DNA of 64,000 nt from Macrocystis pyrifera (GCA_031763025.1 JASSKH010000043.1:702501-766500); one strand, 5' to 3'. Shown: positions 29,824-39,769, counted from the stretch's first letter. Notes: generated by a model from the sequence alone, not told the origin. Made by a program: numbers and translations.

Positions 29824-30257
29824 GGGTGTGTCTTAACCCCCCCTAGACAGCATGAGAACGAGCGGAACGGAACGAGGCTGTTCGTGGTCATTCGTTCCGT
29901 GCCTGTGTAAAAAAACGTGTTTGGGTCCATGCAGAATCCTGGGCCTCGCCAGCCGAATCAGTACGAACGGTATCTTTTGCACATGCCAGAGCACATTGGT
30001 GTCCACAGCCATCTTCGGTGGTGTCCATCTACATCAAATAAGATCCTATATGTTCCCGTTCGGTCGGGCCGTTCGGTCCTCCCAAACAAGAAAAAGGGGT
30101 GCAACACTTCTTCTTCCTCTTCCTAGATATACAGTTTTTCTCGGGCTGCACTGAATCTATTCGTTTCCCACAACCAATCAGCATCAATTCATGCAGCAAA
30201 TAATATCCCATCCGGTTCGTTCCCATGCTCTCTGGGGGGGGGGGTTAAGACACACCC
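29824..30257. mobile_element. TIR element, 434 bp, TGA target duplication
   Basis: GGGTGTGTCTTAACCCCCC at the left is matched by its inverse at the right end. Subterminal similarity continues (AGCATGAGAACGA against AGCATGGGAACGA on the minus strand). TGA lies immediately outside both ends. A 3-bp duplication is seen in several superfamilies (PIF/Harbinger, Zator, some CACTA). No transposase is present. Confidence 0.75.
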
Positions 30258-30259
30258 TG

Positions 30260-30650
30260 AATACAGGCAACTGCTGGAGGTGGAGGGTAGCTGATCTGAA
30301 GCGTTCACCCTTCGAGCGTGCTGTGTGTGCATCGTCTTCACATCAAACCGTTCTTTTCCCCCCAACTACCTACGCCAGTACCCCCAGCGTCCGTCCTGAT
30401 TGCTCGTCCTAAAAGAGACACTATCGAAAATAATTGTGTGGTCGCACACAGAGAGAGAGAAAAAAAAAAAGCCGAACAAAAAATAATCGCCAATGGTTGG
30501 GTACAGCAAGTGAAATGCCAACGTACCCGGCACGAGACAACAACACAAGCCAGACCAGAAAATCAGAGAAAGAAAAGACGACCAAGGCATAATACGTACC
30601 TGGTATTTATTAAATGAAGGATAGTACAACCTACGCAAGGATGTCGTGGA
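30260..30650. other. No gene recognised
   Basis: Contains a scrap resembling R7 (CATCGTCTTCACATCAAACC) and a purine-rich stretch. TACCTGGTA at 30597. Confidence 0.4.
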
Positions 30651-30655
30651 GGCTG

Positions 30656-30767
30656 CTATTACGGGGGGTCCATAGTTAACAGGACCTATGGTGTACATAA
30701 AAACCTATATATTTACCTTTTTTTACTAACAAAATTTGGTCCCGTTAACTATGGACCCCCGTAATAG
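30656..30767. mobile_element. MITE-1 copy 17
   Basis: CTATTACGGGGGGTCCATAG...ATGGACCCCCGTAATAG, well preserved. Confidence 0.92.
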
Positions 30768-30865
30768 GATAAAGGATACATGCTCAATCAAGAGCAAAAC
30801 AGAGATTTGATGTCTGCTCACTGCTGCACGGACGAAGCAACAACGAAGGAGAGGAAGACACCGGC

Positions 30866-30897
30866 ACAAGGACGGGGGGGGGGGGGGGGGGGGGGGG
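30866..30897. repeat. G-rich run (about 32 bases)
   Basis: Nearly pure G tract. No R2 sequence is attached that I can see. Confidence 0.85.
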
Positions 30898-31344
30898 AGG
30901 AAACAATGAGAGGAACAAAGCCAAAAGCAAAATATGAAAAGATGAAAAGATGAAAAGAGAAGAGGGGAAAATATACATCCGTCCTCAAGGGAGTGAGAGT
31001 AATATGGTTTCCGGTCTCTGCTGCTACAAAACCGATTCGAGGACCTCGCCACTAAAGCGACAGTGTATCACTGCAAGGTTTTACGCCGCTCGAGTGTGCT
31101 CGATCATTTTACCCCCTCCTCCATTCCTGTTTCTTTTTTTCCGGTTCGTCTTGAAAATGCTTCGAGCTTATCGTTTCATTCAGGATTGAAATAAAAAGGC
31201 CCTCCCCAACCACCCTTTCCCCCGCCCACGCCCCTTCCCACCCTTTCGCATCTGAACTGCCTGGACGTGCTCGGCTTTCCCTTTCAGCTGGTCGCGGTTG
31301 TACCTAGAAGAGGCTTTGACTTAACGGTCGTCGAAAATACTGAA

Positions 31345-31452
31345 TATATCCCCTACGACTACGGATATGCGCGTTATCGAGTACCCCCTCCCCCCTCCCC
31401 CCCCCCCCCCCGGTCAATGGTCAAATGGCTGAGGCAAGCAACGGATGTGCAC
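31345..31452 (-). mobile_element. R2 and R2b scraps around a C run
   Basis: CCCTACGACTACGGATATGC and ATCGAGTACCCCC (R2 start, reversed), then a C run, then GGTCAATGGTCAAATGGC and GAGGCAAGCAACGGATG (R2b, reversed). Confidence 0.6.
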
Positions 31453-31556
31453 CCCCGCCCCCCCCCTCCCCCCCTTCCGCCCGCTCTCCCTACCCCCTGC
31501 TTCTGCTCCACGTTTGTCGACCTTTCCCTTCGATTTATCACGGTTTTTGGTAGAAA

Positions 31557-32096
31557 ATGGTTCGAGTTTTTGTCGACGGGGTCGCGAGGTTCCCCCGTCT
31601 GCGTCCCGGCGAGGACCCCCGGGCAGCTGCGGAGTCATTCTGCCGACAGTACGGCGTTACCGACGGAAACAACGTAAAGGCTCTGGAAGACATGCTCCGG
31701 GCTCTCACTTTCCCACCGCTACAGCCAAACCCACAGAGAGCACCGCAGCAGACACTGCAAGAAGAGTCACCTATGCGACAGCAACCGCGCCGGCTACCGC
31801 CGCCGCATAAATCCCAGCTAGAGGCGGAGAAAACCCTCGAGGATACCGCTTCGCGACGGCCACCACCGCGAGAACCGCCGCCACAGCTACCGCCACAGCG
31901 GTCAGATCCCCTTTCCAGGCCGCACGTATCGCAGCAGGAACAGCAGCGGCACACGGAGGTAGCCGGCGGTCGAATGGACGCGGCGGCGGAGAGGGGAGGG
32001 GGGAGAGGGAGGAGAAGCGAGAGGGAAAGGGGACGGGGAAGCGGCCGACATAGCATCCGTTGGAAAAAACCGTTGAGGAAGCCGCGATCGCATTGA
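31557..32096 (+). CDS. Uncharacterised Pro/Gln-rich protein or exon (179 aa)
   Basis: The ATG at 31557 follows a pyrimidine-rich tract and TTTTTGGTAG, so it may be an initiator or an internal Met in an exon. Residues 1-48 look like real protein: MVRVFVDGVARFP, RPGEDPRAAAESFCRQYGV, NVKALEDMLRAL. The GEDP...A..FC..YG...N...LE..L pattern recalls short PFU-like or tail motifs of ubiquitin-pathway and cytoskeletal proteins; that is resemblance only. Residues 50-179 are Pro/Gln/Arg-rich and of low complexity. An open minus-strand frame overlaps but is Cys/Ser/Pro-rich and looks like a shadow. Beyond the stop, AAGGGTAAGC would suit a splice donor, so the true 3-prime end may differ. Confidence 0.45.
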   Translation: MVRVFVDGVARFPRLRPGEDPRAAAESFCRQYGVTDGNNVKALEDMLRALTFPPLQPNPQRAPQQTLQEESPMRQQPRRLPPPHKSQLEAEKTLEDTASRRPPPREPPPQLPPQRSDPLSRPHVSQQEQQRHTEVAGGRMDAAAERGGGRGRRSERERGRGSGRHSIRWKKPLRKPRSH

Positions 32097-32496
32097 AGGG
32101 TAAGCCCGTAAGCTGTGAAAAAAATAACCGCGTGTGTCTTGTTTTTCTCTTTTGTGTGACCTCTGTGCATACGGCACAGGACGTCTACGGCAGTGAACAA
32201 CCCCGACTGTCGGACTGCAGTCGTCGTCAATATTTCTTCCAAGTGCTTGAGATCACTGTACATCCACCACGACTTCTCGAAATTCCGTCTCTTTCCTTCT
32301 GTCTTAACGTCGGTCTGTTTTTCTCATGCGTCTGTTTTCTTTGTCGAAGGCGTTTTCTGTGCTGTGTTTGCATTTTGTTTTCCGTCGTTTGTGTCAAGGT
32401 GACTTGAAGACGGTTTTTTTAATCTTGGTTACGGTATAGCGACAGAACCCAGTAGAGCTTGCCACAATGTATTCCAGAGTTGTTCTGCTTGGCTTA

Positions 32497-32581
32497 GGGC
32501 CGGGGTTAGGGTTTGCTCTGACTGGCTTAGGGCCGGGGTTAGGGTTTGCTCTGATTGGCTTAGGGTTAGGTTTAGGGTTTA
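32497..32581 (+). repeat. Interstitial telomere-like repeats
   Basis: Two near-identical 34-bp blocks (GCTTAGGGCCGGGGTTAGGG plus TTTGCTCTGACTG), then TTAGGGTTAGGTTTAGGGTT. TTAGGG and TTTAGGG units are mixed. It is short, degenerate and internal. Confidence 0.75.
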
Positions 32582-32872
32582 AATCCTAAGTTTTCGTCTC
32601 GTTACATGGTGTGATATTCAACTACTTTCTCTAATACGTGGTAAGCACAACCCTCACGCACGCAACCATCGGAAAGCATCGCCTTATCAGACCCCCACGA
32701 ATACAGCAAAGAGCGTTGAGTGCTTACACACACAAGCGGGCTGATCGTTTACCAGCGCTTTTTGTTTTGCTCTCTCTCGACCACGGTAACGGTGCTACAC
32801 GCCGAACATTGTATCTTTGGGAGGCTCTAGACCTTCCTAACACTCGCAACTCCCCCCCCCCCCAAAAAAATA

Positions 32873-33126
32873 GACGCGTTCTACGATAGAGGTAGCACAT
32901 TTTCGGTAAAATGGTTTCTGAATGACGGGGTTCCTTGCCCCAAAATCGTCGGAATGCCCATCCTGTTTCGAAAAATGACGTAATGGCATGCTTGGGCCAT
33001 GGAATTATTCATCTGGGTGCAATTTGATTCTTGCTGAAGTCAGGTTTTGGGCGAGGTGTGGAGCTCCTTAAGGTCCAGTCAGGAGCCTCAGAAAATTTAG
33101 GGTGAACATCTATCGTAGAACGCCTC
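32873..33126 (-). mobile_element. MITE-3 copy with AATA target duplication
   Basis: GACGCGTTCTACGATAGAG at one end and CTATCGTAGAACGCCTC at the other, in reverse orientation to the other copies. AATA flanks both sides exactly. Confidence 0.93.
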
Positions 33127-33228
33127 AATACACCCATAAGGTTCGGTATTGGTAGCCTTCCCGTTCGAGAGAAGTCGAGCGCTCAGAAACTATCGCACCC
33201 CCGTGCGTTCGAAATAAAAAAAATATTT

Positions 33229-33422
33229 ATGGTATCGGGTCTACGGTATCGGGTCTACGATATCGGGGTCTACGGTATCGGGTCTACGGTATCGGGTCTA
33301 CGGTGTCGGGTCTACGGTATCGGGTCTACGGTATCGGGTCTACGGTATCGGGTTTACGGTATCGGGTCTACGGTATCGGCTCTACGGTATCGGCTCTGCG
33401 GGATCGGGTCTACGGTATCGGG
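33229..33422 (+). repeat. 14-bp minisatellite, about 14 units
   Basis: Unit GGTATCGGGTCTAC with scattered substitutions and one extra G. It begins right after an A tract. Translations are artefacts of the repeat. Confidence 0.95.
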
Positions 33423-33446
33423 AAAAAAACAAGCAGCACGAGTGCT

Positions 33447-33717
33447 GAGGCGTTCTTCGATAGAAATTCACCCTATATCTTCTGCGGCTCCTCACTCGAC
33501 CTTAAGGAGCTCCGCACCTCACCCGAAAACTGATTTCAGCAAAGAAATCAAATTGCACCTCGATGAAAAAAAAATCCCACGGCCCAAGCATACAAATGAC
33601 GTCATTTTTCGAAACAAGGATTGTCACTCCGACGATTTTGAGTTGAGGAGCCCCGTCGTTCGGAAAACCATCTTCGAGAGAAATGTGATACCTCTATGAT
33701 GTCGCGCAGAACGCGTC
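33447..33717. mobile_element. MITE-3 copy with TGCT target duplication
   Basis: GAGGCGTTCTTCGATAGA...GCAGAACGCGTC, with TGCT on both flanks. The interior is slightly longer than in the other copies. Confidence 0.9.
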
Positions 33718-34060
33718 TGCTGCGGACCTGCGAGCTCGCCGTGCATCTCCCAGCACAGCCTGGACTTCTCGCGTCGCACGCCCGGTGCAGCAACTGTCGT
33801 TATTTATCGTCGGACCTCTTCTCCTTCATGTCCCAAGAAAGAGCTGAATCAACCCCCGAGGTCTGTTCACCCGGTTCGAGGACACGCTATTCGCAGTCAG
33901 AGTTGGTGCGGGGTATGTTGCTGTAGTCGTGGCCGACGCGATGCTGTAACCGTCATTTGTCGTCATCTTTTTTTTTCTCCCTCAAGTCCCCGAAAGGGTG
34001 AAGTGAAACACCCCGTACAGAATTTTGCAAACCCCGGCACTTAGCAGGGATGTGCGTTAC

Positions 34061-34319
34061 GGGGCGTTCTACGATATAGAGCTTCACCCTTGTTTTTTCT
34101 GAGGCTCCTCACTTGACCTTAAGGAGATCCACACCCCACCCGAAAACTGACGTCAGCAAAAACCAAATTGCACCCCGATAGGAAAAAAGACATGGCCCAA
34201 GTATACAATTACGTCATTTCTCGAAGCAAGATTGACATTCCAACGATTCTGGGTTAAGGAGCGCCGTCATTCAGAACTCATTTCACCGAAAATGTGCTTC
34301 CTCTATCGTAGAACGCGTC
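34061..34319. mobile_element. MITE-3 copy with TTAC target duplication
   Basis: GGGGCGTTCTACGATATAG...CTATCGTAGAACGCGTC, flanked by TTAC on both sides. Confidence 0.92.
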
Positions 34320-34582
34320 TTACGTGCAACGGCGATTCAGAAGTTATTGAGGTTGAGGGTAAAAAGTGAAAGACATCGCGGTAATACGAAATATACCTGC
34401 CTTCCCTGGCACAAGCGCGCCTCCTCCAAATGTGCAGGAAACTGCGTGCTTCGCGTGTGGCCGATCCTGGAACCGTCATTCGACTCAGGCCGCGGTGCGG
34501 TTCGCATTTTTTTGCCTTCTGAGGCGATATTTTAAGACCGGTTGAGCTTCTTACTGCCGGTCACTATGACACTATTAGCACT

Positions 34583-34692
34583 GTTACGGAGGACCATAGT
34601 TAATAGGCCCTACGGTACACACAAACACCCATATATTTCCAAATTTTTACTAACAATATTTGGTCCTATTTACTATGCCCCACCCGTAATAG
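34583..34692. mobile_element. MITE-1 copy 18
   Basis: GTTACGGAGGACCATAG...ATGCCCCACCCGTAATAG. Confidence 0.88.
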
Positions 34693-34910
34693 TGGTATCC
34701 TTTTTTTTTATGGACTACCCGCACTCGCAGCGCGTCGAACTGATCGTCGGGTTTTGCGCAAACAAATGCTCGTCCGAAGTCCTGCTTCGGGGCGAAATAT
34801 TGCGCTCCTCGTGTGGGCAGCTCAGCAAATAATAAAGCCACCACCTTTTTTTTTTACCGTGGCATTGCTCATCTGTTTGGCTTCGTTTATTTTTTCTCTC
34901 TCCCTCTCTT

Positions 34911-35003
34911 GACCCCTTTAGCACTGCAGTCTCATTATGGGGACAAACAACTCTAATTCCAAGTGTTTTCGTTCCAAAACGGGACTGCGGTATTAAAAGG
35001 GTT
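34911..35003. mobile_element. MITE-2 copy
   Basis: CCCCTTTAGCACTGCAGTC...GGGACTGCGGTATTAAAAGGG. Flanks are TTGA and TTAT, compatible with a decayed TTAA target. Confidence 0.8.
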
Positions 35004-35130
35004 ATCAAGTCCCAAAAGCATAAATTAGCCCCGAATTTCGCACCCTCGGTTCCAAGACGCACGGTTACCAGTCGGAAATAGTGCAGGGTGTATGGTTGCA
35101 GCCGAACCCAACACGACGCCGTCATTGTCA

Positions 35131-35242
35131 CTATTACGGTGGTCCATAGTTAATAGGACCTGCGATACTCACAAAAAACTATATATTTACCCGTTTTTTT
35201 CTACCAAAATTTGGTCCTATTTACTATGGACCCCCGTAATAG
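35131..35242. mobile_element. MITE-1 copy 19
   Basis: CTATTACGGTGGTCCATAG...ATGGACCCCCGTAATAG. Confidence 0.9.
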
Positions 35243-35276
35243 TCTTTGATTTTCATTTTCCCCTCGAATCCCAAAA

Positions 35277-35524
35277 GAGGCGTTCTACGACAGAGCTCCA
35301 CGCTAGATTTTCTGAGGCTCCTCGCTTAAGGAGCTCCAAACCCCGCCCCAAACCTGACTTGAGCAAAAATCGAATCGCGTCCCGATGAAGAATCTCATGG
35401 CCCAAGTATACAAAAACGTCATTTTTCGAAACAAGATTGGCGCTCCGACGATTTTGGGGTAAGGAGCCCCGTCATTCAGAAAATAGCGTAGCGGAAATGT
35501 GCCACCTCTACCCTAGAACGCGTC
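35277..35524. mobile_element. MITE-3 copy with AAAA target duplication
   Basis: GAGGCGTTCTACGACAGAG...CCTAGAACGCGTC, with AAAA outside both ends. Confidence 0.9.
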
Positions 35525-35581
35525 AAAAGCTTAGCTTATCCCCGTCCAGAATTTTGCGCCCCCGATTCTAAAAAAAAACAC

Positions 35582-35692
35582 TGTTAGGGGGGACCGTAGT
35601 AAATAGGACCAAATATTCTTAGTAACGATAGGGAAATATGTAGGTTTTTGAGTGTACCGTGGGTCCTATTTAATAGGACCGCCCCGTAATAG
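35582..35692. mobile_element. MITE-1 copy 20
   Basis: TGTTAGGGGGGACCGTAG...GACCGCCCCGTAATAG. Confidence 0.85.
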
Positions 35693-35763
35693 TCAGGGTG
35701 TTAACGTTCGAGCAGCGCCGAGTGCCCCACCGTACAGTACACAGCACGCGACAGGGGAGGGAT

Positions 35764-35806
35764 TGACCCCTTTTTAAAACCGAAGTCCCGTTTTTCGGAG
35801 GATAAA
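35764..35806. mobile_element. MITE-2 left-end fragment
   Basis: TTGACCCCTTTTTAAAACCG and AGTCCCGTTTTTCGGAGGAT, cut off by the MITE-1 copy that starts at 35808. Confidence 0.7.
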
Positions 35807-35807
35807 C

Positions 35808-35908
35808 TATCACGGAGGACCATAGTAAATAGCACCTACGGTAGACACAAAAACCTAAATATTCCCCTATTTTTCCTAGCAAAATTTGGTCCCATTTACT
35901 ATGGTCCC
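35808..35908. mobile_element. MITE-1 copy 21, right end lost
   Basis: ATCACGGAGGACCATAG at left. The right arm stops after ACTATGGTCCC. Confidence 0.85.
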
Positions 35909-35921
35909 ATTTACTGCGCTC

Positions 35922-36033
35922 CTATTACGGGGGTCCATAGTTAACAGGACCTATGGTATACATAAAAACCTATATACTTACCTATTTTTACTAACAAAAT
36001 TTGGTCCCGTTAACTATGGACCCCCCGTAATAA
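35922..36033. mobile_element. MITE-1 copy 22
   Basis: CTATTACGGGGGTCCATAG...ATGGACCCCCCGTAATA, well preserved. Confidence 0.92.
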
Positions 36034-36344
36034 AAGGGATGATACACTGGGGGATAAGAGTTTCCCTCGACCTTGGACGAACCACCGAAACAAAAAAATG
36101 ATTTATGTACTCGTATATACGAAGTATGTGTGTACGGAGGAGTGTCTGTACGTATTCGAATGTTTTGAAAGACGTTCAAGACACACACACGGTGTTGAAA
36201 CGATGAATCGAACCAGACCCAAAAGGAGAGTTCAGAAAGTGGTGCCGCGTGCCATGGTGGCCACTACTCTCTCCAACCGTCGCCACCTGCTGTCTATCCC
36301 TCATGACGTACGTACTCCGCCCCCCCCCCCCTCCCCTCCCTCCC

Positions 36345-36480
36345 TGCAAGCAATGTCTGCCTGGTCGGTGAAAACCCGACGTGCTCCGTCCCGGCATTGT
36401 AGGGATGCGAAGGGTCTATGGTCATACGACTACGGCCGTGCATGATAGTGAGTACGCCCCCCCCCCCCCCCCCCCCCCCG
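36345..36480 (-). mobile_element. R2 5-prime part, reverse, ending in a C run
   Basis: GCAAGCAATGTCTGCCTGG, CCGTCCCGGCATTGTAGG and GGCCGTGCATGATAGTGAG, then about 22 C (36458-36479). Confidence 0.85.
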
Positions 36481-36724
36481 TCCCTCCCTGGTGAAACCGA
36501 GGCCGTCAACGTGATCTTCATGCTGCGACACGGTATCCGACAGAACTCAAGAAGCTCTTCTTGTTGTTTGGGCCAGGCTGAAATTCTTGTGTGAGCCAGG
36601 ATGCATCGTGCACTAATCTTACTATAAAAACGTATTTTCGTTAGATTTCGTGCAAGCGCATAGTTGAGCGTTTTCAGCTCCCGCTTCCTCAACCATATGT
36701 CGCCTGCTGCTGTATTATAATTCG

Positions 36725-37673
36725 TGTGTTCGTATACCAGGCGCAATTTTAAATCTACGACACCCGGCCCACCCATGCCGAATGGTAGTCACCCCGTAGC
36801 ATCACTACTCCACACAGCGGCAACCATAGTAACCCACGGCATTTCCCGCTGCTACGCTCTCTGCCCCCCCTCCCCCCCCCCCCCCCCCTCGCTTCACGTA
36901 GCTGAGGTTGATCCTTTCCACGGTCGTGAAAACTCTGTGAGTATTTCAATCAGCCACGGCTGTACGATCCTGCCATGTTTCCCGCTGGTAGACACACTGT
37001 CTCTCCCCCAACCCCCCGTTGTGTAGCCGAGGCCGATACTTCCCACGATGTTGGAAAACCTTCCATTGTTCTACCCAGCCACCCAACCGCGACCGGCCTA
37101 CATTAACCCACCGAATTTCACGCTGGTATATGCTCTCCCCCCCCCCTTATATCATATACCTGGTATCTTTAGGTTGGGTTGGCGTCGGTTGGCGCGGGTT
37201 GGCGACGACGTCGTATAACACGCCTCTCACTGCGTGAGCTATACAACCAAGGTGTTTTTTTTTTCGCTTTGTTTTTTGCGCTCACCACGGCGGTCGAGTT
37301 AGATCGTTTTTGCGCGGGGCAAAAACCTTAACTCCGCACGAGGAAGATGGTCGTACCACGTAGTGTGTATATGGCAAGGCATCCACGAAGCAGTTACGTG
37401 GTAAAGCCATTGCTGTCTCTGGGAGTGGCCACACCAGAAAATAATTAAAGTAATTGACGCTGTCATCTGTACGAGAAAACTCCGCCTCAAAAGTGGTTCT
37501 TAGGAGGATGCACCTCACCCTTCATGCGACTCGCCCAACACCTCACGGCGCTTCGCGCTTGGTGCAAGCAACATCTGCCTGGCCGGTGAAATCCGGACGT
37601 TCTCCGACCGGCATTGTAGGGACGCGAGGGCCTATGGTCGCACGACTACGACCATGCACGATAACGACTGCCG

Positions 37674-37710
<37 letters not shown>

Positions 37711-37987
37711 ATGTGTAGCTGATCCCAAGACTTCCCACGATCCAGAAAGCCTTTTCAGCAATTCACCTGGCTGCAACTATGTCAACCTACCGCATTTTTC
37801 CCGTTGACAGGTTCCCCCCCGCATCATCTCTACCCCTAACGCTTTCGAGCCTAGGACGAGGCTTATCACGATATCGGAAACCCTCCCGTCGTTCCACCGA
37901 GCCGCGACTAGCCTACAACGAACGCGCCGTATTTTCAAGGTGATACGCGTTCTGCCCCCGCTTCCCCCCATCCCCTGCTTTGTGCAG
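36725..37987 (+). repeat. Serial copies of a splice acceptor plus exon start, with C runs
   Basis: At least five related units near 36745, 36893, 37014, 37711 and 37845 precede the exon at 37988. Each later unit has a C run, then a TGTAG- or CACGTAG-like acceptor, then CCGAGGCCGATnCTTCCCACGA and GGAAAnCC. Encoded starts are EADTSHDVGKPS, DPKTSHDPESLFS and EVDPFHGRENS, against EAEASHDPGNPFS at 37988. An R2 copy (37257-37710) splits the series. Confidence 0.7.
37257..37710 (-). mobile_element. R2, near full-length, reverse
   Basis: T-rich tract (A tail) at 37257-37282, then GCGCTCACCACGGCGGTC, ACCTTAACTCCGCACGAGG and GGTTCT..GGAGGATGCACC, to CGACCATGCACGATAACG and a C37 run at 37674-37710. With the copy at 3379 it defines both ends: G or C run at one end, poly(A) at the other. 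Confidence 0.85.
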
Positions 37988-38180
37988 CCGAGGCCGAAGC
38001 CTCCCACGACCCCGGAAACCCTTTTAGCGTCCTGGTGGATCTCTTCGTCAACGGATATTCTGCTCCTCTCGTTTTTTTCGCCCCTCGACCACGCGATGCT
38101 CGGCGGTTCAAAAGGGCTGGGGATGCGGAAGACCAGGGGCGGAACGAGGTCACGGGGAAGTATGGTGCTTCCGACGACCT
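37988..38180 (+). CDS. Exon candidate of an unknown plus-strand gene
   Basis: The acceptor CCCCTGCTTTGTGCAG precedes CC GAG GCC GAA GCC. The frame reads EAEASHDPGNPFSVLVD, LFVNGYSAPLVFFAPRP, then a charged stretch (DARRFKRAGDAEDQGRNEV) before it enters a GGT repeat that also stays open to 38334. The exon end is not clear: AACGAG/GTCACG (38150) keeps phase 0 with the next exon but is a weak donor. I do not recognise the protein. Duplicated copies of its first codons lie upstream. It is grouped with the exons at 39425, 40587 and 42076 because strand and phases agree. Confidence 0.4.
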
Positions 38181-38182
38181 AG

Positions 38183-38400
38183 GTGATGATGGTGATGGTG
38201 GTGGCGGTGGTGGTGGGAGTGGTGGTGGTGGTGATAGTGGTGGTGTTGGTGTTGGTGGTGGTGATGGTGGGAGTGGTGGTGATGGTGGTGGTGGTGGTGA
38301 TGGTGATGGTGTTGGTGGAGGCGGTGGTGGGTAGTGGGGGTGGTGTTTGTGGGGGGGGCGGAGGTGGTTTTGGCGTTGGCGGTGTTGGTGTTGATGGAGG
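38183..38400 (+). repeat. GGT/GAT triplet-rich tract
   Basis: Interrupted (GGTGGT)n, readable as poly-Gly, poly-Val or poly-Trp depending on frame. A TTG repeat (38808-38845) lies further on. Confidence 0.9.
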
Positions 38401-38409
38401 CGACGACGG

Positions 38410-38805
38410 GAGCGTTGGCAGCGGAAGAGATAAAGGCAGCGGTTGCGGGAGCGACGGCGATGTCGGCGTCGGTAGCGATGTCGGGCGCGGTGAGATCAGC
38501 GGCGACGCAACTTGTCGTGGCGACGGGAGTGCGAAAGGCCGCTACGGGGGCGACGGAGACGCCGCGGCTAAAACAGTGGGGGCAGTCTCAAACGCGAAAG
38601 GAGTGAACGGAAATGGCGACGAGGGCAGAACTGCAAGGGAATCCCAGGCGGCGGTTCTGGCAGAGGGGGCAGGCGACGGAGAGGAGGAGCTTGAAGCAGA
38701 GGTGAGCGAGCGTATAACGCGCCAAAGGATTCGCACCTCACCACGAAGAACACAAAAACGGCGGGTGAAATGGCGGCGGTACTCGGGGGGGGGGGGGCGG
38801 ACGAA

Positions 38806-38842
<37 letters not shown>

Positions 38843-39250
38843 GCTGTCGTTTATTTTGCTGTCGACGCGTGCTACGAAAAAGAGAGCACTGCATGTTTAT
38901 TGAAAATGTCTGACTGATAGGGGTTCCTAAACTGGGAAAGTACCCAATGCTAATGGGAATATTCTTTATTTTTCGTTACGGCCTACTGAGTATAACTGGG
39001 CCACAGGATTGTTCATCTGTGTCGATTTGGGAGTTTCCGCACGACAGTTGCGCGCAGTTTCATATCGGTTCGGGCTGGTGACCTTTTTGCAGGCTGGTCC
39101 GCATCTGTCTGCTGCTGGGCTTGTTGTGCCGGGGTGTTGTGGCCCCTGAGGGCACCCACCCTTCTCCTGCGTGTCTTGCCTCCTGTATGTCTTCGAACGA
39201 ACGCCACGCCCTGTATGACTACCTCGACCAAACCAGCTGGAGCTCATGCT
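38410..39250. other. No gene firmly recognised
   Basis: GC-rich and open in several frames to about 38800, with an acidic segment GDGEEELEAEVSERI in one plus frame. After the TTG repeat a minus-strand frame (39013-39231) is Gln/Arg-rich without a domain. This is not enough to call an exon. Confidence 0.35.
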
Positions 39251-39256
39251 CATACT

Positions 39257-39424
39257 CTCGTACCCAAATTGGCCAAAAGCTGCGATTCAGTTCCTTCCAA
39301 CGAATACCGTACCCCGTATATCGCAAAAACGCCGTCGCTCTCGTACCCAAATTGGTCAAGAGCTGCGATTCACTTCCTTGCAACGAATACCGCACCCCGT
39401 TTATCGCAAAAAACGCCGTCGCAG
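39257..39424 (+). repeat. Tandem duplication of the intron end before the exon at 39425
   Basis: Unit of about 82 bp: CTCGTACCCAAATTGG, AGCTGCGATTCA and CAACGAATACCG to CGCAAAAACGCCGTCG. The first copy ends CGCTC where the second ends CGCAG, so only the downstream copy makes an acceptor. Confidence 0.9.
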
Positions 39425-39769
39425 GTCGTAGCGGCGGCCGAAGCCTGGTGCCTCGCCCTCGGGTCCGATCGACCAGAAGACATCGCCTTCGTGAAAGCCG
39501 AAATACGCAAGGCGTGGACCGCCGCAGAACCTCGTCGAATCGAAGTGACAGAGAAGAAGGGAACCACAACAGTCGGCAAAGACGAGCAACTCCCGGCGGA
39601 TACTTCTGGCGTGGGTTCGCTAGGGGCGGAAGTGGACAGCACGATGAAGAGGGAAGGGAGGGGGGAGAGGGTGGCGGTGGAGTCACGGAGGCGGGGAGGG
39701 GAGGGGGGGAAGATGACGGTGGAGTCCCCCCTTGCTATCGATGTCGAAGCGGGCACCAGCTTGTTTTGG
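39425..39769 (+). CDS. Exon candidate of an unknown plus-strand gene
   Basis: After AAACGCCGTCGCAG the frame reads VVAAAEAWCLALGSDRPED, IAFVKAEIRKAWTAAEP, RRIEVTEKKGTTTVGKDEQ and so on. The balanced composition with mixed charges is unlike the nearby low-complexity DNA. A donor TTTTGG/GTGAAG at 39770 closes it in phase 0. No known domain recognised. Further Gly/Arg-rich sequence in the second half (about residues 75-105) weakens the middle. The frame continues to 40057 if unspliced. Confidence 0.4.

Noticed and set aside
31538-32263. A 241-codon minus-strand frame
   Set aside because: Cys/Ser/Leu-rich text antisense to the better-supported plus ORF at 31557-32096. It looks like a GC-driven shadow.
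33229-33699. A 156-codon frame with VYGIGSTVSG repeats
   Set aside because: It translates the 14-bp minisatellite and the left part of a MITE-3.
36490-36560. A histidine-phosphatase motif (VIFMLRHGIRQN) in a plus frame
   Set aside because: The segment lacks an AG acceptor, is flanked by an R2 C run, and shares ACCGAGGCCG with the duplicated exon-start units nearby. The RHG match is probably chance.
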